From positions 620,001-684,000 of the forward strand of contig JACJYU010000001.1 in NCBI GenBank assembly GCA_020635915.1: a DNA stretch of 64,000 nucleotides. The letters run 5' to 3'. Within the stretch, counting starts at the first letter, position 1; the number at the start of each line of letters is the position of its first letter. The position numbers were made by a program, and so were the translations under genes. This DNA is from Flammeovirgaceae bacterium. GTDB taxonomy: Bacteria > Bacteroidota > Bacteroidia > Cytophagales > Cyclobacteriaceae. Positions 27,768-37,038 of the stretch are shown here, piece by piece. The notes beneath the pieces are model-generated. The model was not told the DNA's origin, made no database searches, and worked only from the letters and a program-made list of their open reading frames with translations.

Positions 27768-28418
27768 CTATTTCTTCTTTTGCAACACCTTCACGTATTT
27801 GGCTATTTTCCAGCGGTCTTCCGGGCTTATTTGCGAGCCGTGCGGCTGCATCAAATTACGGCCCCAGGTAATCACGTGGAAAATATGGCCTTCGGTCATG
27901 TTCAAATAAGCATTGCCTTGCAAGTTGGCCACACCGGCCACCATTCCCTTATCGACACCATCCACTTTTACGCCTGTGGCCACTTTGCCATCCCCCTCGC
28001 CCTTTGGCCCGTGGCAATGGTTGCAATACACCGCATATAGGGCTTTCCCATCAGCAATAATGGCGGCCGTGCTGTCCAGGGGGCTTTTAATGGTGGAGGC
28101 ATAATCCAGGCTGTCTTTCCCTATCCGGTAGGGAAGCCAGCCATTCTTGTTCCTCTTTACCGTATTGGGCGCGGGCGGCCTCATGTTCATCATGTAGGGG
28201 TTGTATTTGTTGGAGTTGAAGTACTCCCCCCTGCCGTTGTTAAGGGAACTCACCCACATTCCAGCACTTTCGTCCGTTATCTGGGTAAGGGGTTCATAGG
28301 CGACAGAGTGGTACATGTTGGGGGCGTATTCCAGGCCGGGGTAATCGCCCCCTGCCGAACAACCAGCCAACAAGGCCGTGCCTGCCATTGCTATTAAAAC
28401 TGTCTTGAGTAGTTGCAT
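27768..28418 (-). CDS. actE: Alternative complex III cytochrome c subunit ActE
   Basis: The product has 216 residues. A lipoprotein signal with lipobox LLAGC (about 17-21) is followed by the conserved PGLEYAPNMYHSVAYEPL segment and a C-terminal class I cytochrome c domain with one CNHCHG haem site (about 131-136); the sixth ligand Met is probably in MQPHGSQ. It is a lipid-anchored monohaem cytochrome that carries electrons out of complex III. It lies between actD and actF. Confidence 0.94.
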   Translation of the reverse strand: MQLLKTVLIAMAGTALLAGCSAGGDYPGLEYAPNMYHSVAYEPLTQITDESAGMWVSSLNNGRGEYFNSNKYNPYMMNMRPPAPNTVKRNKNGWLPYRIGKDSLDYASTIKSPLDSTAAIIADGKALYAVYCNHCHGPKGEGDGKVATGVKVDGVDKGMVAGVANLQGNAYLNMTEGHIFHVITWGRNLMQPHGSQISPEDRWKIAKYVKVLQKKK

Positions 28419-28432
28419 GTCTAGCCTTCGCT

Positions 28433-28957
28433 TTAAAAGTTCTTATCGTTTACTTCCTGTGCCCCACTATCTTTCAACAGGGCGCCAATGTCTTCTTTTT
28501 TCAATCGGTTTTTTGCCAAATCAATGGCCATAATATGCTTGTCGTCCGTGCTCCTTACATCAAACTGCTGTGGCCACCTATAGGGCTTCATGTCGCTAAC
28601 GATCAGGAAAGTGGCCACCATTCCAAGGGCCGAGAGCAGAACGGTCAATTCAAAAGTCACGGGGATAAATGGCGGCAAGGAGGCAAAGTTCTTTCCTCCT
28701 ATTATCATAGGCCAGTCATAGCCCAGCATCCATATCTGCATGAGCAAGGCGAGGCTGGTGCCGGTGAGCCCAAACAAAAACGCGGCAATGGGCAACCGGG
28801 TCCTCTTATAGCCTAAGGCCGTGTCCAGGCCATGGACGGGAAACGGGGAATAGACCTCATGAATTTTAACACCCTTGTCCCTCACCTTGGTAACGGCTTG
28901 AAGAAGGACATCTTCATCATCATACACACCTAATACAAAATTTTTGTTGCTTTCCAT
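28433..28957 (-). CDS. actD: Alternative complex III subunit ActD (DUF3341)
   Basis: The product has 174 residues. A short cytoplasmic ACT-like domain (FVLGVYDDEDVLLQAVTKVRDKG... EVYSPFPVHGLD) is followed by two membrane helices. This matches the DUF3341 family, which is the ActD subunit. It is a structural membrane subunit without cofactors. It starts 6 bp after actC. Confidence 0.93.
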   Translation of the reverse strand: MESNKNFVLGVYDDEDVLLQAVTKVRDKGVKIHEVYSPFPVHGLDTALGYKRTRLPIAAFLFGLTGTSLALLMQIWMLGYDWPMIIGGKNFASLPPFIPVTFELTVLLSALGMVATFLIVSDMKPYRWPQQFDVRSTDDKHIMAIDLAKNRLKKEDIGALLKDSGAQEVNDKNF

Positions 28958-28963
28958 GATTGA

Positions 28964-30337
28964 TCAATGCTTTTTTTCAGATGACGATTTTAAAATGCTT
29001 TTTACCTCTGCCATGTTGATTACCGGGAAAAACTTTGCAAACAACAAAAAAGCGGTAAAGAAAAACCCGAATGTCATAACATATACCCCTACATCGTACA
29101 TGGTGGGGTAGAACATGGCCCAACTGGAGGGCAGGTAATCCCGGTGCAGGGAAGTTACAATAATCACAAAACGCTCGAACCACATCCCAATATTCACTAT
29201 AATGGACAACACGAAAGTGGCCACCAGGCTGGTCCTGATTTTCTTTATCCAGAATAGCTGGGGGGATATCACATTACAGGTCATCATGGACCAGTAGGCC
29301 CACCAGTAGGGGCCAAAGGCGCGGTTGATAAATGCGTATTGTTCAGCGGGCACCTGGCCATACCAGGCAATAAAGAACTCCGTGATATAGGCTATCCCCA
29401 CAATGGACCCTGTCACGATAATGATGATGTTCATCAACTCAATGTGGTAGATGGTGATGTAATCTTCCAGCCTGAATACTTTCCTGGTGATCAACAACAG
29501 GGTAAGCACCATCGCAAACCCCGAAAAGATGGCGCCTGACACAAAGTAGGGCGGGAATATGGTCGTATGCCATCCCGGCACCACGGAAGTGGCGAAGTCC
29601 ATGGACACAATGGTATGCACGGAAAGCACAAGGGGCGTGGAGAGGCCGGCCAGGATCAACGCCACCGATTCGTAGCGCATCCAAGTGCGGGCGCCTCCCT
29701 GCCATCCGAAACTCAAGGTGTTATAAATCAGGGCGCGTGTGTTGTGCCCTGTCCTAACGGCACGGTCGCGGATTACGGCAAAGTCGGGGATAAGCCCCAT
29801 GTACCAAAATACCAGGGATACCGTGAAGTAGGTGGATATCGCAAATACGTCCCAAAGCAAAGGGGAGTTGAAGTTCACCCAAAGGGACCCAAAAGCATTG
29901 GGAAGGGGCAGCGCCCAGTAAAAGCCCAACCACAAACGCCCCATGTGGATCATCGGGAAGGTGGCCGCGCAAATCACCGCAAAGATGGTCATGGCCTCTG
30001 CCGCACGGTTGATGGACATCCGCCACTTTTGGCGGAAGAGCAACAAGATGGCGGAAATCAACGTGCCTGCGTGGCCAATACCCACCCACCACACGAAGTT
30101 GGTGATGTCCCAGGCCCAACCTACCGTCCTGTTAAGCCCCCACATGCCTATGCCATCCCACAAAGTAATGACCATGGCATACACGCCAAACCCAAGCAGG
30201 ATAAGGGAAACCCCCAATGCCATCCACCAAAGGGGTGCAGGCTTGCCCTCCACCTGGCGGCTAATGTCTTCAGAAACGTCACTTACCGTTTTGCCACCGG
30301 TGATGAGTGATTCGCGTAGTGTTGAGCTAACTTCCAT
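28964..30337 (-). CDS. actC: Alternative complex III NrfD/PsrC-like subunit ActC
   Basis: The product has 457 residues and ten membrane helices. It has the NrfD-family features WDITNFVWWVGIGHAGTLISAIL, PNAFGSLWVNFNSPLLWDVFAISTYF, and ALILAGLSTPLVLSVHTIVSMDFATSVVPGWH. It holds the probable quinol oxidation site of complex III and passes electrons to ActB. It lies 22 bp after actB. Confidence 0.95.
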   Translation of the reverse strand: MEVSSTLRESLITGGKTVSDVSEDISRQVEGKPAPLWWMALGVSLILLGFGVYAMVITLWDGIGMWGLNRTVGWAWDITNFVWWVGIGHAGTLISAILLLFRQKWRMSINRAAEAMTIFAVICAATFPMIHMGRLWLGFYWALPLPNAFGSLWVNFNSPLLWDVFAISTYFTVSLVFWYMGLIPDFAVIRDRAVRTGHNTRALIYNTLSFGWQGGARTWMRYESVALILAGLSTPLVLSVHTIVSMDFATSVVPGWHTTIFPPYFVSGAIFSGFAMVLTLLLITRKVFRLEDYITIYHIELMNIIIIVTGSIVGIAYITEFFIAWYGQVPAEQYAFINRAFGPYWWAYWSMMTCNVISPQLFWIKKIRTSLVATFVLSIIVNIGMWFERFVIIVTSLHRDYLPSSWAMFYPTMYDVGVYVMTFGFFFTAFLLFAKFFPVINMAEVKSILKSSSEKKH

Positions 30338-30359
30338 AAAATCGTTTTCCGTTTATTGC

Positions 30360-33300
30360 CTATGCGTTTGTTGCGTCTTTGTTTTTGATCTTGGTGAGGT
30401 AGAAAATATTGGGCTTCACCCCTATTTCCTCCAAAGCCCGGTAGGCGCGCGGGTTGCCAATATGCTTGTCAGGGCTATTGGGCCGCTTCTCGTTGCGGGT
30501 AACCTGCAACAATTTACTGAGCTGGCTTTCAGGGTCGTTCAAGTCCCCGAATAAGATGGCCCCGGAGGTACAGGCTGCCTGGCATGCGGTAACGATCTCC
30601 CCGTCCTTCACCTTTCTCTTTTCCCTCTTGGCCGTCAGCTTGCCGGCCTGGATGCGCTGCACACAGAAGGAACATTTCTCCATTACCCCTCTGGACCTCA
30701 CCGTTACTTCGGGGTTGAGCACCATCCGGCCCAGGTCTGTGTTCATGGCCGGGTTTACTTCATAAAACTTCTGGTTGTCGTGGTACTTAAACCAGTTAAA
30801 ACGCCTAACCTTATAAGGACAGTTGTTGGCGCAATACCGGGTGCCAATGCAGCGGTTGTAAACCATTTGGTTCAACCCTTCCGTGCTATGGGTGGTGGCC
30901 GCCACCGGGCACACCGTTTCGCATGGCGCATTGTTGCAATGCTGGCATAACATGGGCTGGAACACCACCTCGGGGTTTTCGGCCGCATGCTCCAGGGCCT
31001 CATAGTCGCTGATATCGGTCGCATCGCTGCTGTAGTACCTGTCTATCCGCAACCAGTGCATTTCCCTGCGGTTTATCACTTCCTGTTTGCCCACAATGGC
31101 CACGTTGTTCTCCACGTTGCATGCCACAATACATGCCCCGCAACCGGTGCAGGAGTTCAAGTCAATGGACATGCCCCAGTGGTGGTCGTTATAGTCATGG
31201 CCTTTCCAAAGGCTTATCTTGCCCGGGTCAACTTTTTCGTCCCACCTGGTGATTTTCGGAAACTCCCTTCCTGCTTCGGGGTTCTTTTTAAATTCGCTTA
31301 ACACGGATTCCTGTATCACATTACTGCGCCCCATATAGGTTTGGTGCACCTGTGTTTGCGCAATTTGGAACGCTTCGTCCACAAGTGTTGGGGTTACCCC
31401 AGTGGTAATGGAATAATTAAGCGACCCGTTGACCAGCGACACCAGGGGGTATACATTTTGCCCCAGGTTTTCGGCCACCTTGCCTACTTTGGTCCGGCCG
31501 TACCCGATGGCTATGCCAATGGTGCCTGGCGTTTGCCCGGGCTGTACCAATGCCGGGATTTTAATCGTCTTGTTGCCGATGGCAATATTAAGGTACTGTG
31601 TCCTTCCCTCAGCGTCATTCTCCACCCCCAGGGCAGCCGCGTCCTTTTGGGAGATGGTGGCATAATGGTCCCAAACGGCTTTCGTAATAGGGTCAGGAAG
31701 CTCCTGCAGCAAGGGGTTGTTGGCCTGGGAGCCGTTGCCTACCCCGCAATTTTCGTAGAGGGCTATTTCAAACCCAGCATTATTGGCCTTGTAGTTGGCA
31801 CTTACCGATGCAGCGGCCGCATTTACGTCCCCGGCAAAAGTCACGCTTTCCGCTGATCCTTCACCCCCCTCGAACACCCCGTCATACAGGCACTTGTCCC
31901 AAAATGCCTGGAAGCCAACGCCCAGGGCGGATTGGTTAAAATGCCAGTTTTTCCAGTTGTTTTTCAGGTAGGAAAAATACTCTACCTTTTCACCGGCCCA
32001 CATCAACAGGCTTTCCTGTGCCTGGCGGGTTTTGAACAGCGGTGTAATGGCCGGTTGGGAAAGGCTAAACGAGTTTTTCTTGGGTTCAAAGTCGTTCCAC
32101 GACTCCAGGTAATGGTGGTCAGGGGCTTTGTAAGCCGTTGCCGAAGAGGTTTCGTCCTCGGTATAGGAAGTGGAAACCGTCAACGGGATATTCTTGAGTG
32201 CCGCCTCCAGTTTCGCCCCCATAGGGTGGTCATAAACAGGGTTGCAGTTATAAAAAACCACAGCCCCGATCTTCCCTGCTTCTGCATCGGCCACAAAAGC
32301 GGCCATTTGCTCGTCATCCCCTTGGCGGTAGTTTACGGGCTTGCCCACCTGGATGGTGGCACCATAGCTGCCAAGCATATCGTTGATCCCGTTTACCAAC
32401 ACCTGAACGTCTTTGTCGTTTGAGCCGCAAACGACCAGTGCGTTGCCACGGTTTGCCCAAAGTTCATCTGCCGCTTTGGACAGGTTCACCACCTTGTCCA
32501 GACCGGCCGAAAGGGTGGCCTTGCCTGCCTTGCCGGCAATAAGGTTATAAAGTTGCGCCACCACCAAGCCTACCTGGGAAGGCCTTACCATGGTACGGTA
32601 GTCGGCATTGGCGCCTGTCAGGGTGAGGTTGGACTCAAACTGGTAATGACGCGACATGTTCCGGTTCTCCTCGCTCACCTTACGGTTTACACTGTATTGC
32701 TTGGTGAATTCTATCGGGGATAGCCAGGTGCCAAGGAAATCGGCATCCACACTAACGATAAGTTTTGCTTTGGAAAAATCATAGGAAGGGATTAAGGCCT
32801 TGCCGAATGATGCCTCGTTGCCCTTTGCCAAGCCGTAGTACGATACCTGGTCGTACTGCACATGGCTGGTGGTTGGGTATTTGGTTTTGAAACGGTCAAT
32901 GGCGGCTTTGGTGCTGGGGCTAAGAATGGTATTGCTGACAATCCGCACCTGGCCACCAGTGGCCGACACCTCTTGCAATTTTGAGGTGATTTCGTTGTCA
33001 ATGTCCTCCCAGGTTGCATCGGTGTTTCCTTTCTTTGGCCTGCGCAGGCGGTAGTTGTCGTACAGCGACATTACCGAAGCCTCTACCTGTGCGCTGGTGC
33101 CGCCCATGCTCACTTTGGAAAGGCTGTTCCCTTCTACTTTGATTGGCCGCCCTTCACGGGTCTTCACCACAATACTGCAATAGTCGCCACCGTTGATATA
33201 GGTGGAGGCGTAATAGTTGGGAATGCTGGGGTCCGCATCCACCGGCTTGTTTACAAAAGGTATGGCCTTGCGTATGGGCGCCTCACAGGCCGCCAAAGAA

Positions 33301-33467
33301 GCGGCCGCCACGCTAAAGCCCATCATTTTGAGGAAATCCCTACGCGTGTGGCGTGGGTCATCCTCCACTCCAAAGTCAACGAATTCCTTGTCTGCATGTT
33401 TTACAAATGCAGGGTCGTTCTTTAGCTCTGGCAAACCTTTCCAGTATGTTTTTTTTGTATTGTTCAT
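30360..33467 (-). CDS. actB: Alternative complex III iron-sulfur subunit ActB
   Basis: The product has 1035 residues. It has a Tat-type signal (TRRDFLKMMG) followed by a lipobox-like SLAAC, as usual in Bacteroidota ActB. The first 700 residues are a molybdopterin-oxidoreductase-like domain that by family knowledge lacks the cofactor. The C-terminal ferredoxin-like domain carries four Cys clusters: CTGCGACIVAC, CQHCNNAPCETVC, CIGTRYCANNC, and CSFC with CQAAC. These make a wire of Fe-S centres between ActC and ActA. It lies 33 bp after actA. Confidence 0.95.
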   Translation of the reverse strand: MNNTKKTYWKGLPELKNDPAFVKHADKEFVDFGVEDDPRHTRRDFLKMMGFSVAAASLAACEAPIRKAIPFVNKPVDADPSIPNYYASTYINGGDYCSIVVKTREGRPIKVEGNSLSKVSMGGTSAQVEASVMSLYDNYRLRRPKKGNTDATWEDIDNEITSKLQEVSATGGQVRIVSNTILSPSTKAAIDRFKTKYPTTSHVQYDQVSYYGLAKGNEASFGKALIPSYDFSKAKLIVSVDADFLGTWLSPIEFTKQYSVNRKVSEENRNMSRHYQFESNLTLTGANADYRTMVRPSQVGLVVAQLYNLIAGKAGKATLSAGLDKVVNLSKAADELWANRGNALVVCGSNDKDVQVLVNGINDMLGSYGATIQVGKPVNYRQGDDEQMAAFVADAEAGKIGAVVFYNCNPVYDHPMGAKLEAALKNIPLTVSTSYTEDETSSATAYKAPDHHYLESWNDFEPKKNSFSLSQPAITPLFKTRQAQESLLMWAGEKVEYFSYLKNNWKNWHFNQSALGVGFQAFWDKCLYDGVFEGGEGSAESVTFAGDVNAAAASVSANYKANNAGFEIALYENCGVGNGSQANNPLLQELPDPITKAVWDHYATISQKDAAALGVENDAEGRTQYLNIAIGNKTIKIPALVQPGQTPGTIGIAIGYGRTKVGKVAENLGQNVYPLVSLVNGSLNYSITTGVTPTLVDEAFQIAQTQVHQTYMGRSNVIQESVLSEFKKNPEAGREFPKITRWDEKVDPGKISLWKGHDYNDHHWGMSIDLNSCTGCGACIVACNVENNVAIVGKQEVINRREMHWLRIDRYYSSDATDISDYEALEHAAENPEVVFQPMLCQHCNNAPCETVCPVAATTHSTEGLNQMVYNRCIGTRYCANNCPYKVRRFNWFKYHDNQKFYEVNPAMNTDLGRMVLNPEVTVRSRGVMEKCSFCVQRIQAGKLTAKREKRKVKDGEIVTACQAACTSGAILFGDLNDPESQLSKLLQVTRNEKRPNSPDKHIGNPRAYRALEEIGVKPNIFYLTKIKNKDATNA

Positions 33468-33500
33468 ACTTAATTCTAAAAACCGAATCTAAATATTATA

Positions 33501-34730
33501 TTAATAGTGACATTTTGCACATTCCAGTCCTCCGATATCCTCCACCTTCATCGCTTTGTTATCGTGCAGTTCAAGGAGGTTGTCATAATAAGCATTGCCT
33601 TTTGTGTTGACGTCCGTCTTGCGGTGGCAGTCAATGCACCAGCCCATGGTGAGCAGGGAATATTGTTTTACCACGTCCATCTCTTCAATGGGGCCGTGGC
33701 AGGTCTGGCATTCGATGCCCCCCACGTTCACGTGCTGGGAGTGGTTGAAGTAAGCCAGGTCCGGCAGGTTGTGGACACGTACCCATTCGATGGGCCGGTT
33801 GGTCTCCACGGCAGCCACAATTTTGGCGATCTCAGACTCGCCCGTATTGGTACCGCTGCGGATCTGGGTGTGGCAGTTCATACAAATGTTGGGCGAAGGA
33901 ATGTTGGCACTGCGGCCCTTCATCGCACCGGTATGGCAATACTTGCAATCTATTTCATACTGGCCTGCATGAACCTTGTGCGAAAACGCAATGGGCTGCT
34001 TGGGGGCATACCCTTGCTGGACCCCTATGGAATATAGGCCATCAATCACGGTTTTAAAAGCAACGGACGCCACTATGAACACCACCAGGAAAATAAAACC
34101 TTTGCTTTGCACAATGGTGCCAATCGTAATGGGCGAATGCACTACTTCTTTTTCTTCCTCGCTTAAATCCCGTTGGTCCAGGTACCTTTTAAGTCCGTTG
34201 ATGATAAGGCCGAGAATGACCAGCAACAGGACAAGGATGACGATCATTCCTATCAATATGGCATTCAGGTAGGTAGTGGGCACACCTGCCCCGCCACCGC
34301 CTTCACCGCCTGCCGCGGGCGTGGTGGCCACTGTCTCAGCGGGCTTTTCTGCCTCTGCTTTCACATAAGCCAAAATCGCCATGATCTGGTCATCCGAAAA
34401 AGAAGTGAATGCCGTCATCATCACTTTCCCGTTCTCTTCAAATACTTTGTTGGCATACTCGTCACCGCTGGCGATCACTTTAGAAGAATTGCGGACAAAT
34501 GCCTTGATCCAATCGATGGAGGGTGCGCGGTCGTACACACCTTCCAAAGCAGGGCCAATCAGTTTTTGGTCCACCCTATGGCACGCTTTGCAGTTGGCGT
34601 TGAACAACGTCTCACCTTCGGAGATGATCCCCGGGTCTGAAGGTATTTCCTGGGCGAACGAGGTGAGGCTTAGTACAAGGAAGAGGGTCGTGGCAAGATT
34701 CTTAAGTAAGCCAGGGATTGGGTACGTCAT
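33501..34730 (-). CDS. actA: Alternative complex III multihaem cytochrome ActA with fused monohaem domain
   Basis: The product has 409 residues. A Sec signal ends near TSFAQ (about 26). Residues 35-140 form a class I cytochrome c domain with CKACH. A Pro/Gly/Ala-rich linker and one membrane helix (about 155-180) follow. After a second hydrophobic segment comes a pentahaem domain with CKYCH, CMNCH, CQTCH, CIDCH and CAKCH. That gives six CxxCH sites, against five in the basic ActA. The pentahaem part is the usual ActA electron relay; the extra domain may dock the next electron carrier. It is the first gene of the super-operon, under the promoter at 34770-34800. Confidence 0.94.
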   Translation of the reverse strand: MTYPIPGLLKNLATTLFLVLSLTSFAQEIPSDPGIISEGETLFNANCKACHRVDQKLIGPALEGVYDRAPSIDWIKAFVRNSSKVIASGDEYANKVFEENGKVMMTAFTSFSDDQIMAILAYVKAEAEKPAETVATTPAAGGEGGGGAGVPTTYLNAILIGMIVILVLLLVILGLIINGLKRYLDQRDLSEEEKEVVHSPITIGTIVQSKGFIFLVVFIVASVAFKTVIDGLYSIGVQQGYAPKQPIAFSHKVHAGQYEIDCKYCHTGAMKGRSANIPSPNICMNCHTQIRSGTNTGESEIAKIVAAVETNRPIEWVRVHNLPDLAYFNHSQHVNVGGIECQTCHGPIEEMDVVKQYSLLTMGWCIDCHRKTDVNTKGNAYYDNLLELHDNKAMKVEDIGGLECAKCHY

Positions 34731-34769
34731 CGTGATTCGTTTAGGTGTCCGGTTTTATACGGAGGTGCA

Positions 34770-34800
34770 CAAATCTACACTCGTAATGCATTATTTCAAA
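34770..34800 (-). promoter_or_regulatory. Bacteroidota-type promoter of the act-cox operon
   Basis: On the minus strand TTTG (34800-34797), 19 bases, then TAGATTTG (34777-34770). Both boxes match the -33 TTTG and -7 TAnnTTTG consensus exactly with normal spacing. Transcription would start near 34763, giving a leader of about 30 bases before the actA ATG. Confidence 0.8.
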
Positions 34801-35610
34801 TTAATTTTTGCAGTTGGGGTTATTATTTTGAACACCTGCGGTACTTTCCAAGCGCATGAAAATTCTGCTCAACCGTCAAACGGATTTTCAACGAAAAACA
34901 GTTATTTAGAATGAATTTAAATAGAACAATAAGGCCTTCCCATGCGGCACTTAAGCAGGCATGCCCCTCACACTTCTTCCAGGCAAGGAATAATGCAGGA
35001 TGAAACCATAATACGGGCAGCCAGGCAATAAGTGCTGAAAATTTTCCCACCTGTTCCTTTTCGTCCGTTGTTTTTTTAAACAGCCTCTTCGCAAAAGCAG
35101 CAAGTGCAAATTGTCACTCCTGTTTGCAAATTATTTTTTGATTATTTTACAATGGTGGTTGGGTTCACGGTCACAACAAAGGCCCAGGTTTTAATTGCTT
35201 CAGTCGCTTTATGGATGGAATTTTTTTTTTCGGGCCCAAACCGGTTGCAAGTTTGGCCGTCCAGCGGCCCCCCTTGCCGGGAAGAAGGCACCATGTTCAT
35301 GCCTTCGCACCATCGCTGCCCCGATGGCATGGTATTTCACCCAACGGTAGTGCCATTGATGTAGGGCCATCTGGTATCCATTTTTTTGACGGGAACATTT
35401 TCCTGTCGGCCTTCCGCGGGTTTCCCAAAAAGCAGCCATTATGGGGTTAAAACTGGGATTCCACCAAAATTATTACTATATTATGGATCGTTGGGGAATG
35501 GGCCATTATCCATTTCATGCGGACACCACCTACCTTGATGTGTTGTTGGCCTGTGCTGCCCTCCCTGGTGGATTGCCTGTTGGGCAGAAAAATCCCCTAA
35601 TAATATATTA
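34801..35610. other. Gene-poor region between the act operon and the aminotransferase operon; possible decayed genes
   Basis: Apart from the actA promoter, no intact gene was found in this gap. Two stretches look like coding remnants. On the minus strand (about 35118-34823) a frame without an ATG encodes AFAKRLFKKTTDEKEQ, then FSALIAWLPVLWFHPALFL and a second hydrophobic stretch, resembling a small membrane protein. On the plus strand (about 35211-35450) a frame ends with VGPSGIHFFDG and LSAFRG, a combination that recalls beta-propeller dehydrogenases, and a 56-codon frame (35441-35611) follows. There is a run of ten T at about 35221-35230. None can be called a functional gene. Confidence 0.4.
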
Positions 35611-35633
35611 AGTGGGCGATCGGGAATAATAAA

Positions 35634-35641
35634 TACATTTG
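35634..35641 (+). promoter_or_regulatory. Candidate -7 box for the aminotransferase operon
   Basis: TACATTTG matches TAnnTTTG and lies 53 bases before the ATG at 35695. The expected -33 position does not carry TTTG, so support is partial. Confidence 0.4.
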
Positions 35642-35694
35642 GCACCTTTGTGTTTTGGAAAACCATAACATACTATTTAAAAGTGTAAAGAGAT

Positions 35695-37038
35695 ATGCAA
35701 AGTGCAACAAGCAGCCCACAGGCCGGGGAACTGGCCTTTGGTAAAACCAAATCCTTGATAGAGCGGAGAAAGGCCGTGGTCGCCAATGGCGTGAGCGTTT
35801 TTGTCCCCTCCTCGGCAGTCACCGCCCAGGGTGCCACCATAATAGATGCCGATGGGAACGAACTGATCGATTTTGGCGGGGGCATTGGGGTGCTCAATGC
35901 CGGGCATTGCCCCCCACCCGTGGTAAAAGCCATCCAGGAGCAGGCGGCAAAGCTTATCCATACCTGTTTCAATATTTCCACCTACGGGCTTTATATGGAA
36001 CTGGGCGAGAAGTTGGCGAGCCTGTTTCCCCATGGCGACAAGACCAAGGTCATGCTTACCAACACAGGGGCCGAGTCCATTGAAAACGCCATCAAAATTG
36101 CACGACAGGCCACTAAGCGGTCGGCCGTGCTTTGTTACAGCGAGGCTTTCCACGGCCGCTCCATGATGGCCATGACGCTTACCTCAAAAATAAATTACAA
36201 GTTGAATTGCGGCCCTTTTGCACCGGAGGTGTACCGCCTGCCCTTCCCCAATTATTACCATGAGGGAAAAGGCATGACCGAAGACGAGTTCTCAGAGCAG
36301 GAACTCCTCAAGCTCTATGATGCCACCCATTCATTGGTGGACCCGGATAACATTGCCGCGATCGTGATAGAGTTGGTGCAGGGGGAGGGTGGCTTTAATA
36401 TTGCGCCCAAGAGGTATGTTGAAGGGCTGCGCGGGTTTTGTGACCAGTTCGGCATTGTGCTGATCTTCGATGAGGTGCAAAGCGGTTTTTGCCGGACGGG
36501 GAAATGGGGGGCGTACGAGCATTTTGGCGTTACCCCGGATATTTCCACCTGGGCAAAGTCCATGGGGTCGGGAATGCCTATAGGTGCCGTTATCGGCAGG
36601 CAAGAGGTGATGGACGCTGCGGCCTTGGGCACGATCGGGGGCACCTACCTCGGCAACCCCGTTTGTTGCGCGGCCGCACTGGCCACCATCAAATACATGG
36701 AGGAAACCGACCTTAATGGAAAAGCGGAAAAGATAAGCAAGATAGTCAGCGGGCGGTTCCATCAACTGAAGGAAAAATGCCCGGCCATTGGGGACATCCG
36801 CTCCCTGGGGGCCATGCAGGCCATCGAATTTGTGGAAAACAACGACCCGGGAATGCCCGATTCGGAAACAGTGGCCCAACTGACCAAAGCCTGCCTTAAG
36901 CGTGGCCTCATCCTCTTGAGCGCGGGCACCAATAAAAATGTGATCAGGATATTGAGCCCGTTGGTCATTTCCGAAGAATTGCTGAACAAAGGGCTTGATA
37001 TCATTGAGGAGGAACTTTTAAAAATCACCAACGGATGA
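35695..37038 (+). CDS. Class III PLP-dependent aminotransferase (GABA/putrescine/ornithine aminotransferase-like)
   Basis: The product has 447 residues, normal for the class. It has LIDFGGGIGVLNAGHCPP (substrate/cofactor entry), TNTGAESIENAIKIAR, the EAFHGRSMMAMTLT block, an IELVQGEGG motif, LIFDEVQSGFCRTG (the PLP-ring Asp) and the Schiff-base lysine at 288 in WAKSMGSGMP. Class III enzymes act on omega-amino groups of GABA, beta-alanine, ornithine or polyamines. Its TGA overlaps the ATG of the amidase gene (ATGA), so the two are translated together. Downstream decarboxylase and permease genes favour an omega-amine substrate, but this is inferred. Confidence 0.92.
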   Translation: MQSATSSPQAGELAFGKTKSLIERRKAVVANGVSVFVPSSAVTAQGATIIDADGNELIDFGGGIGVLNAGHCPPPVVKAIQEQAAKLIHTCFNISTYGLYMELGEKLASLFPHGDKTKVMLTNTGAESIENAIKIARQATKRSAVLCYSEAFHGRSMMAMTLTSKINYKLNCGPFAPEVYRLPFPNYYHEGKGMTEDEFSEQELLKLYDATHSLVDPDNIAAIVIELVQGEGGFNIAPKRYVEGLRGFCDQFGIVLIFDEVQSGFCRTGKWGAYEHFGVTPDISTWAKSMGSGMPIGAVIGRQEVMDAAALGTIGGTYLGNPVCCAAALATIKYMEETDLNGKAEKISKIVSGRFHQLKEKCPAIGDIRSLGAMQAIEFVENNDPGMPDSETVAQLTKACLKRGLILLSAGTNKNVIRILSPLVISEELLNKGLDIIEEELLKITNG

